Assembly: GCF_000281045.1 (NCBI RefSeq)
Contig: NW_008246080.1
Coordinates: 448,416 to 507,432, forward strand
Source: Saprolegnia diclina VS20
Taxonomy: Eukaryota > Oomycota > Saprolegniomycetes > Saprolegniales > Saprolegniaceae
Reading direction: 5' to 3'
Length of the DNA stretch: 59,017 nucleotides
How positions within the stretch are numbered: the first letter of the stretch is position 1; every line of letters begins with the position of its first letter. This document shows, piece after piece, positions 52,901-59,017 of this stretch. A program made the translations under genes and the position numbers. Below the pieces are notes generated by a model. It was given only the letters and a program-made list of their open reading frames with translations, ran no database searches and was not told where the DNA came from.

Positions 52901-53474
52901 ACGTCTGTGAGAGCACGCTCGCGCCCGACTGGAGGAGCACGTGCGGTGTGTGGCTCGTAAACTCGATCGTGGGCTCAAAGCGCATGACAAAGTTTTTGGA
53001 CATAATGTCGCGTGGGCCAAGCGCTTTCCATGCGGTCGCCCATGCGTGGTCTTTGGCCGCGCTCTTGTCTTTGCCGCGGAACGCCAGCGACTCACGGCAC
53101 GCGCCGTCGCCCGACTCGGTCGACGGCGTCCCGCTTTGGATGAGGAGCCGGTCGGTCACATACGCCTCTTGGCTGTTTTGGCGAAGTGCAATCTCGTCGT
53201 AGAGCGCTTGCCGTAGCTCAATTTTGATCTGGATCGTCTCGCTGGGGCCGAGCGTGCCCTTGCTGGGCTTGATAAAGTACCGCTCCGGGTTGAGCGTCTT
53301 GACGCTAAAGATCGTTGGGCGGCGCGTGTGCAGGTTGCGCATCGTGACGTGGCGAAAGTGCTTGACGCCATGCGTATCGAGGGTGAAGACGACGAGGTCG
53401 GACGGCTCAAAGGCCACGCTCGCGTTGCAAGGCGCCTCGATGTCCAAGGCGACGACCTTGGTTCGGAGGCTCAT
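49995..53474 (-). CDS. Protein with three MSP (VAP-like) domains
   Basis: A single exon of 1,159 residues from ATG 53474. MSP domain 1 (about residues 5-110) contains VAFEPSDLVVFTLDTHGVK and NPERYFIKPSKGTLGPSE. A second, more diverged domain begins near residue 240 (LLVAITPAADILLFTLPPHE). A third lies near the C-terminus (VSLSPQTLLYHLDVGKKP; AQPQRYKVRPNQGYMEP). Between domains 2 and 3 lies a long disordered region rich in Ser, Pro and Asp with a Glu/Asp run. VAP proteins link the ER to other membranes through FFAT peptides, but this one has no C-terminal membrane helix and ends in a basic tail (RRIAKKPVLRDAF). The upstream in-frame ATG at 53630 is less likely because the domain starts after 53474. 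Confidence 0.8.
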   Translation of the reverse strand: MSLRTKVVALDIEAPCNASVAFEPSDLVVFTLDTHGVKHFRHVTMRNLHTRRPTIFSVKTLNPERYFIKPSKGTLGPSETIQIKIELRQALYDEIALRQNSQEAYVTDRLLIQSGTPSTESGDGACRESLAFRGKDKSAAKDHAWATAWKALGPRDIMSKNFVMRFEPTIEFTSHTPHVLLQSGASVLSQTSAFSVDPPPSETTMSHAHFLASIDDSAPLPLSASVVPKKNVSPKTPSARPLPSQVVPSRVKADRSGLLVAITPAADILLFTLPPHEVNVGSCDVSIENRCSKVVAYTVRIESKFKCKAVPFKVGWLDGPDKTNVRLELAPSLHRELLQRLRSHDTSPLPQYKVRVQCMELELSEIAAMTSLPSYDQTIEYLKDLWHHASDANKKILVHKYVTSFALEVTAPVPIDRSSDAPALRRHDTDDDVTTPDEGRASEVSECASFQTAFTRAPPMRPIMTPLEHLQYQRSLNQHLLPRNTIDDFRETLFDDMPPSSSNDTPPSELGPATALEGVKEGDDEDATSSHLSNAPPLERPFATSVDTTRPRPASPLRRQPSASVGATPKPATTTKIDLLASMDDVLEEEKHDDLEPLPVSIARPTEYDARSSTVANRDTVAHVEYLPMPETIAEASASPRRSSVRFSLDDIDILASKYMPVSAPAKPKPSLSLVPPPPVVAAPVVHPPAPVMWAPMPTSSSLSPRHDVNIMASPVVAVAINMNTPRSSLHVREDLTSESSMTVDSAFASFMGPLSPAPSSPRASVSLFGDIDTLPTRPVVVIQETTDDDDDDDADDHDKDRASVVEAPVPTTPVTNPEVIAVDEPDADVDGPSSPSSKAHTIDDANSGFSILTFPEPADATATADADDEHELASVLESSTGELEPVRQGSGRSFFPKAILKTFAFKETPDEPAHLEMPDEAWIRQSEFDARHVEQPPKKMKSFLRAFEKNYAVSTPTPTGLVSLSPQTLLYHLDVGKKPTGKVTLQNTSSHCVAFKIKTAQPQRYKVRPNQGYMEPQTSFAIDINLHQVAYDELMCYSNVELSDVRDCLLVETIAMPNKKNVLALKASTDPNSLLKVLWANTEKKAIHASRLFCEYAFDDSQYHSFSSSNTGSSSFMAKDAVGPRLDRIESLSSMDESHTPPPSPRRIAKKPVLRDAF

Positions 53475-54420
53475 CCTGCCACCGGAGCGGAAAAGAAATG
53501 GCCATCGCGATGTGATACGGTGCATTACACCGCTTGGTGCCGAGTTTTGGCCAATGGCCTTGCGCCAAATTGTTTTTTCGCTCAAACGACGACCGCCCAT
53601 TGGCCACACGCGCTCCGCGTACCATGCCACCTGCCCCAGTCATCCGGATACGAGACGAGGCATTCCCTTGGACTATCGTCTACAATCGAAATAAGCTGGA
53701 GCGCGTCGCAAACCGGGAATTGCCCTGGCGAAGAGCCGCGCGGCACCACCTTGCGTTTTGTATGCGTGTTATTTTCACAGGTGAAAAACGTGCGCCACAT
53801 GACGTGGCAAATACCCGTGGCGCGCGCGACATGCCACGTGACGCTTATGACATGGGCTTCAAGCGTTTGGCCGACTCTGGCCGGCAGGACCGTCCCGACC
53901 GAGCTAGCACCAGCGATACAAGCACGGCTAGGCATCGCCTGCGTCGTCACACTTGGCGACACTGCATTGGTGTAGCATTGGTCATGACAACGTACGAACG
54001 GCCAGCTTGGAGCCTGTTGAGCCGAGCGAGAGGCGGAGGATGGTGTGGCCACCGACGACTGACGCGTCACACACGACGAGTGGCCAGAGATGCCGTGTCG
54101 ATGGTGCAACGAAGGTCGTGCGCTTCCATCTCAGATCCGGTCGCGTCTTTCTCGGTCTTGGCACGTTGCACGGCGCAAGAAACACACACACACCACGTAT
54201 TGTTCACACATTTTTCACGCTGTATTTCCCACCAATGGCGACGTGGCGCGGCCGTGGGTCATAGAATTCAAATGTAATTTGCACCGTGTTATATAATATT
54301 TCTAGCTCCGTAAATGTATGCAATAGAATACAAAGTAAAAAAGAGCGATGAAAACAATAAAATGAACCGGCGGGGCCCGGTGTTGACAGTATTTGCAACT
54401 GAGCGGCGACCAGCAGCAGC
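53475..54420. other. Spacer, about 950 bp
   Basis: No gene supported. CCAAT-type elements (GGCCAATGGCC near 53552 and CCCATTGGCC near 53597) lie 75-130 bp upstream of the minus-strand MSP gene. The AT-rich right part leads to the J-domain gene. A 175-codon minus frame (53582-54109) has no motif. Confidence 0.45.
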
Positions 54421-55136
54421 ATGGCCGACTACTACGACGTCCTCGGCGTGGCCAAGACCGCGTCCGCGGACGAGATCAAGAAGGCCTACCGCAAGCTCGC
54501 CATCAAGTACCACCCAGGTACAGTGCGCGCCCTCGCTGCCGTGACGCTCATGCAGGCTGCTAGACAAGAACCCGGACAACCAAGACGAGGCCGAAAAAAA
54601 GTTCAAGGAGATTGGCGAGGTACGTCAACGATAGCTGCTTGGACAGCGTCTCATGCGCATGTGGCTAGGCCTACTCGGTGCTCTCGGACGAAGAGAAGCG
54701 CACGACATACGACCGCTTTGGCAAGGCCGGCGTCAACGGCCAGTCCAATGGCGGTGGCATGCACCCGAACTTCAACGCGCAGAACGCCGAAGAGATCTTC
54801 CAAGCATTCTTTGGCGGCCAGGACCCGTTCAACATGTTCTTCCAGCAAGGCGGCATGGGCGGCCAGCGCGTCCATGTGTCCAACTTTGGCGCGCCGGGCT
54901 TTGCGTTCCACTTTGGCGGTCCCGGCGGCATGCGTGGTCGCCACCCAATGCACCACGCCCGCCAGCGCCGCGAGCATGACGACGCGCCGCCACAACAAGC
55001 CGTCGCGTCCGGCATGGGCGGCGGGAACCTCCTCCTCGTCTTCTTGCTGCTCTGGATGATGGGCGTGCCATTGAGCTACCTCTGGGTGCTCTTTATGATC
55101 TACAGCTACTTGGGGTCGCAGCTCGGCTGGTCGTAG
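54421..55136 (+). CDS. Membrane-anchored J-domain (Hsp40) co-chaperone
   Basis: Three exons. The N-terminal J domain is complete: [20 protein letters not shown], then an HPD motif created across the first intron (HP|D, phase 1), then [21 protein letters not shown]. The middle is Gly/Asn/Phe-rich with [13 protein letters not shown]-terminal hydrophobic hairpin ([20 protein letters not shown], then [10 protein letters not shown]) is followed by SQLGWS. The layout resembles DNAJB12/B14-type ER-membrane co-chaperones with a cytosolic J domain; the membrane position is inferred. Introns start GTACAG and GTACGT. Confidence 0.88.
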
Positions 55137-55346
55137 ACCCAAATGTAGTATTTACTGTAGGATAGTGTAGTAGGTCCATGCCATAGTAGAATCGTCTCCG
55201 CACTCTCAGCTTCTCGTCACCTCGTCTCGCGCTTCTCATTTCTACTATTTCTCCAGTCCACAGCCAAATGATATTCGTCAAGTGCAAAAGGTCATGTAAA
55301 TTAGCTTATAATTGGTTCATAGTCAAAGGCTGACTCCTCGGTCGAG
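55137..55346. other. Convergent 3' spacer
   Basis: Two hundred and ten base pairs between the J-domain gene stop and the START gene stop. No coding potential. Confidence 0.35.
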
Positions 55347-56021
55347 TTAGGCGGCGTAGAGCAGGCGAAGGCGCTTCATGAGCTTGATCGGTGACGAGAC
55401 CGACAAGAGGTTGATGACGGCTGCCGGCATGTAGCCGCCGAGGTCCATGTGCACGATCAGCGTCACCGAGCACGACGTCGGCGTCAACGGACGAACAATG
55501 TACCCCGACACGTGCGTGTGCGCGCGTACAAAATGCTTGTCGACCGGCACGCTGTCGTGCTCGACGCTCTTGGTGCCAATGACAATGGACCCGTCGTCGA
55601 GGTGCTGCTGACTGGTGACGACGAGAAAATCGCGCGCCGTCGTCGGAAACACCGGCTTGGCCTGCACATACCGGATCGAGGTCGAGTCTTTGAGCGCCTC
55701 GATGACGCGGCAGTTGTCGGTCATTTCGTCAAAGATGTGCATTTGCGAGGCGTCGCTGAGCTTGGCCGCGAGGTCGTCGGCGGCGCAGTCGACGGTCGTC
55801 GTGGCCTTGATGGCGTTCCAAGCCGACCCGTCGACGACGCCGCGGTCGATGGAGACACCGTCGGTGTCCTTGACGTGGCTCCACGACGTGCTCTTGTCGG
55901 CGCCCGAGTCCTTGGCGACGATGTCCGTAATGCTCTTCGCACCGAGCGCGAGATAGTCTTCGGGTGAGTTGTTGCTCGTGTAGCTGCTGGAGCTGCTGGC
56001 GCTGCTGTTGCTGAGGCGCAT
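55347..56021 (-). CDS. START-domain lipid-transfer protein
   Basis: A single exon of 224 residues. A Ser-rich N-terminus (SNSSASSSSSYTSNNSPED) precedes a START fold: SITDIVAKDSGADKSTSWSH at the first helix, ATTTVDCAADDLAAKLSD, EALKDSTSIRYVQAKPVFP, TTARDFLVVTSQQHLDDGS and, at the end, GGYMPAAVINLLSVSSPIKL in the C-terminal helix. It has no membrane segment and no extra domain, as in the StarD4/5/6 group of small cytosolic sterol or phospholipid carriers. START proteins are numerous in oomycetes. The ligand cannot be read from sequence. Confidence 0.85.
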   Translation of the reverse strand: MRLSNSSASSSSSYTSNNSPEDYLALGAKSITDIVAKDSGADKSTSWSHVKDTDGVSIDRGVVDGSAWNAIKATTTVDCAADDLAAKLSDASQMHIFDEMTDNCRVIEALKDSTSIRYVQAKPVFPTTARDFLVVTSQQHLDDGSIVIGTKSVEHDSVPVDKHFVRAHTHVSGYIVRPLTPTSCSVTLIVHMDLGGYMPAAVINLLSVSSPIKLMKRLRLLYAA

Positions 56022-56339
56022 GGTGAGGTTGGTACTGAATTGATTAATGATGGAAGCCCTAACGTGGAGTTTTCACGGTACGGGACACCATGTTAGGACG
56101 AGATTGGCAGAGAATTTCGAGAGGTTGGGGAGGTTACACCTCATGGTCACGCCGCTGTCTCAACGGCCGTCAAGCACTAGGTGAGCTGCTAGGATCATCA
56201 AGACCACCTACTGCGTGCGGACCGAGATGGCACAGCCATGATACTGTGTGTATACTACCTGGATCGATGCTAATGATTGCTCAATTTGGAAAATATTAGA
56301 TAGACTAGCTAAAACAAAAAAGGCCTACAACGCAAGTGC
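56022..56339. other. Spacer
   Basis: About 320 bp between two minus-strand genes. It contains the presumed START gene promoter. No gene supported. Confidence 0.4.
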
Positions 56340-58066
56340 TCATTTCAACGACGAGATACTCGTCACACCGTCCGGCTTGAGGGCCCAACCGTGCCACTGG
56401 GTGAGCCCTCGGAGCCCCGTGATGGCTTTGCGTCCAGTCCACTGGACCGTCGGCGGCGTCACGTAGGCGTAGATGTGCTCATGATTGGCGAGCGCCTTGT
56501 TCTCCTTGATGGCCTTGTAGATCTTGTGCATGGACGCGGCGGGATGATCGGACGCGACGGTAATCTGAAGGTAGAAGATACGCTTCTCGTGAACAGCGAT
56601 CGCGTCAATGCCCGGGAACTGGGCGAATTCGGGAAGCCAGTACGTGGAATCAGCCAGCTTCTCCTCGAGGTACTTGAGGCAGTCCTTCTCGGATGCGCCG
56701 CGCGTCACGACCTTCCATGCCGGGGTCACTTGCACGGTCAAGAGCTCACCAACCTCCCGCGGCGAGGGCGGCTTGGAAGCATTCGGGACGCCGTAGCATT
56801 CGAGTTCGAGCTGCAGCACATGTTTGGTCGCTAGCTTGTGGATAAGCGCCTCGAAAAACCACCCGTAGAGAGCCCCGTTGTTGTAGTGCTCGGCCCACAA
56901 GAGCGTGGTCGCAAGTCCGCCGTCGCGACCAAATGCCGCTGGAACGCACTCGCGTCGATCTTGTACTTGCAGTGGTCCGTGCCCACGTAGTGTGCGTAGT
57001 TGTCAACGTCCGCAATGTACGTACGCCGAATCGAGTCGACGCGGCTGTTCGTGTTGCCTTCGGAATCGCTCTTGAGCGCGCTCAGTGTCTGCTCTGTGAG
57101 TCGCCACGTGGCAGGTTGCGTAGAAAGGTTGCTCGCCCGGGTAAACTCGCGAATGCTGCCGCCGGAAACGGAGTAGCGCTTCTCAAATGTATTTTGGATG
57201 CCCGCGTGCGACCCGAGCGCGGCCCGGAGAGAGGCTTCCGACCACGCGGGAGCAACGAGTGCCACGCGAGCGTCTGCAGACTTCAAGAAGAATTGCCCCG
57301 AGGTTGACACGAGGTCAAACATAGCCATCGGGTTGTCGGCGTCCGCTTGGTGGTAGCCGTCACCAACGACCAAGCCCTTGCGACCCATGTTTTTGTTCTC
57401 GGTCTTGAATTTGCTGATGAGTTCGTCGAGCTCGTGGCGCGACACGGAAGGGTACGTCGTCACTTGGCCGCCGCGAAACCAGAGCACGACACCCTGCTTG
57501 CCCTGCTCCACGAGCGAGCGCGAGAAGAGAACGTCACGCTCAAGGTACAGCGCGAGGTAAGGGCAAAAAAGAGCGAGTATCACCGATTTCCCGACGCCGG
57601 GAGACCCCATGAGCACGGTGGGCACCGCAAGTGGAGGCGTCGCTTCATCCTCTTCATCGACGAGCAATGACCCCGACGTGGCAGACGACGTGCTTTCCAC
57701 GCAAAGATCGAACTTGTTCGCCGCGCGGCACAACGCATCGAGGGCCGGTCGGCCGTCATTACCGATGTCCTTGGCAGCCGTGTGATTGATGCGCATGAGG
57801 TCGAAGATCATCTTCATCTCCTTGCGAAGGTAGACCGTTCTCGGGCAGCCTCCGTAGTCTTTGTAGAGGTCGTGGAGCTCGGGTAAATCTAGCTTCTTGC
57901 CGACTTTGATGAACTTGAGGTCCGGCACGTCGCCAGTCGTGATGACATGGCTTTTCTGAGATTTGGATCTCTTGGTCGGCGGCTCTATGTGATTCTTTGA
58001 AACGAAGCCATGTGAGGTATGAGCCAATACCCTGTGCTTCATTGCGCTTCGTGAGCTCAAACGCAC
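56340..58066 (-). pseudogene. Crinkler-type (CRN) effector gene, apparently broken
   Basis: The region encodes the two parts typical of a large class of oomycete Crinkler proteins: a P-loop NTPase-like region (Walker A GSPGVGKS at about 57590) and, downstream, a restriction-endonuclease-like region. The recognisable N-terminal translocation motifs of CRN effectors were not seen. The frame is interrupted, with about one break, so it is best treated as a relic. The high similarity of the remaining sequence to working CRN-like proteins suggests it is young. The family call is by pattern and layout. Confidence 0.6.
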
Positions 58067-58077
58067 TCACGTCGCCG

Positions 58078-58767
58078 TCATCTTGGTATCGTGCGTGGAC
58101 AAAAATCGAGGATTTCGCGCACAGACATTTCGCCCACGGTCTCGTTGGCAAAGAAGCACAAACGGCAAGTCGCGTCCGGTGGCTGCGTCCACGACGAGCA
58201 GTCGAGCGGCAGCTCCGAGACGTCGAGGTTTGCGTGGCGGTCGTTGTTGAGAAAGCGGGCCACGAGCTCCTTCAAGGTGGCCTTGAATGCATCGAGATCG
58301 GGCGCCATCGGGAGGCCATTGAACGGACGTAGCGCATATGCGGCCAGCGTCACTGCGTGCAAGCTCTCGTCCGAGACGGACACGCGAAGTTGTTTGAGGT
58401 CCGTTACCACGATGAGTCGACCGCCCAGCGTTTCCGACCAGTTGCACTCGACAACGATCCCGTAGCGCCACGTGTGGCGCGGCGCAGGAGCCACGCAGAC
58501 GTACGCGTGGAAGTATGTCCCTACGCCCGACTCGGCCTCGCCCTTGTCGACGCAACTCTGTCGGTACGTCATTGCCCGGAGATGCGTTAGCCGTATCGTG
58601 GTGAGGTCGTTGGGCCAGCAGCGCGCCGACTCGATGGTGCGGCCTGTCCGCAGTGGCTCCATCGTCCACTGTTCTCCATTGCGTGTGGTCTTGAGCTTGA
58701 CGTAGACGCGGTGTTGCGTGCCAAAAGTATAGGGCGACACCAGCGCGTAGAAGGTCTCGCGGGCCAT
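58078..58767 (-). CDS. Unknown protein next to the Crinkler-type relic
   Basis: A single frame of 229 residues from ATG 58767 (MARETFYALVSPYTFGTQ), ending 11 bp before the relic. The N-terminal half looks beta-rich (QHRVYVKLKTTRNGEQWTM) and the C-terminal half helical, with a cysteine cluster (DCSSWTQPPDATCRLCFF). The family is not recognised. It may be an independent gene or an unrecognised N-terminal domain of the same locus. A strong GTGAGT donor lies near 58070, so the real transcript may continue beyond the stop used here. Confidence 0.5.
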   Translation of the reverse strand: MARETFYALVSPYTFGTQHRVYVKLKTTRNGEQWTMEPLRTGRTIESARCWPNDLTTIRLTHLRAMTYRQSCVDKGEAESGVGTYFHAYVCVAPAPRHTWRYGIVVECNWSETLGGRLIVVTDLKQLRVSVSDESLHAVTLAAYALRPFNGLPMAPDLDAFKATLKELVARFLNNDRHANLDVSELPLDCSSWTQPPDATCRLCFFANETVGEMSVREILDFCPRTIPR

Positions 58768-59017
58768 GGCGGAAGAAGCTGTGGAAGATCGCAATGATGC
58801 AAATGCTCGGGATGGTTTCACTTTTGTAGCCCGGGGCAAGGGATACGGATAAAGAGCTTTCGTACGGATAACGATGGTGTGGCCCGGTGTACTGGCTCTG
58901 GGAGTACCGGTACAGTAGACATGTTTGGCCCCTCCCCACCTTATGGTCCGTCTTCCATCTTCTACAGTTCGGTGCACGATTGCCCAAGAGGGCGTCGTTA
59001 CTCACTTAGCCTCGAAG
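58768..59017. other. Right edge of the window
   Basis: Presumed upstream region of the unknown minus-strand ORF. In-frame extensions run to 58977 but look non-coding. Nothing else supported. Confidence 0.35.

Noticed and set aside
53582-54109. 175-codon minus-strand frame between the MSP and J-domain genes
   Set aside because: No domain, irregular composition, overlaps the presumed promoter with CCAAT boxes.
1-59017. CRISPR arrays, bacterial operons and Shine-Dalgarno sites
   Set aside because: Introns and eukaryotic gene families throughout; no regularly spaced direct repeats outside coding minisatellites.

Overview
The window reads as nuclear DNA of an oomycete, most likely a saprolegnialean water mould (inference). 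About 30 closely packed protein genes lie on both strands in roughly 59 kb. Introns are tiny (about 40-60 nt, one of 158 nt), most begin GTAC and most end TAG. The gene set fits this group: an ankyrin/FYVE protein, a polyunsaturated fatty acid elongase, a START protein, a secreted PI-PLC-like protein and a Crinkler-type effector relic. I saw no tRNA, rRNA, CRISPR array, or retrovirus-like or other virus-like element.

Layout. 0.26-2.5 kb: ankyrin/FYVE gene (+). 3-3.6 kb: ribosomal protein uL14 (-). 4-5.1 kb: a divergent pair, a small unknown gene (-) and a methyltransferase (+). 5-7 kb: coiled-coil gene (-). 7.2-12.6 kb: a huge tandemly duplicated membrane protein (-). 12.9-15.6 kb: a voltage-sensing K+ channel with a cyclic-nucleotide-binding domain (-). 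15.96-16.85 kb: an inverted, chimeric partial copy of the membrane-protein gene. 17.3-18.3 kb: ECH1 (+). 18.3-19.6 kb: a membrane-anchored, probably inactive aspartic-protease homologue (-). 20.06-21.25 kb: an internally deleted hAT transposon. 21.8-23.9 kb: ankyrin protein (-). 24.7-26.1 kb: a small membrane protein and a coiled-coil protein (both -). 27.5-28.7 kb: RRM protein (+), whose stop codon overlaps that of the next gene (28.7-29.3 kb, -). 29.9-30.7 kb: elongase (-). 32.6-40.1 kb: SNAP43-like gene with a giant repetitive tail (+). 40.3-42.1 kb: TPR/PH protein (+). 42.6-43.3 kb: secreted Gly/Pro-rich protein (+). 44.3-46.1 kb: PI-PLC-X-like (+). 46.3-47.8 kb: two convergent EF-hand paralogues. 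48.3-49.9 kb: RluA-type pseudouridine synthase (+). 50-53.5 kb: triple MSP-domain protein (-). 54.4-55.1 kb: J-domain protein (+). 55.3-56 kb: START protein (-). 56.3-58.8 kb: Crinkler-type relic and an unknown ORF (-).

The genes do not form one pathway; this is ordinary eukaryotic gene order. The most unusual object is the SNAP43-domain protein at 32.6-40.1 kb. An snRNA-promoter factor domain is joined to about 2,150 residues that carry two related acidic repeat families and several AT-hook-like motifs. Other points worth a second look are the GTAC-type splice donors, the CCAAT/ATTGGC boxes just upstream of many start codons, the chimeric inverted duplication at 16 kb, and the protease homologue that has lost its catalytic residues.

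Exon structures were worked out by eye from reading frame, GT-AG sites and family conservation. Terminal exons and untranslated regions are the least certain parts.
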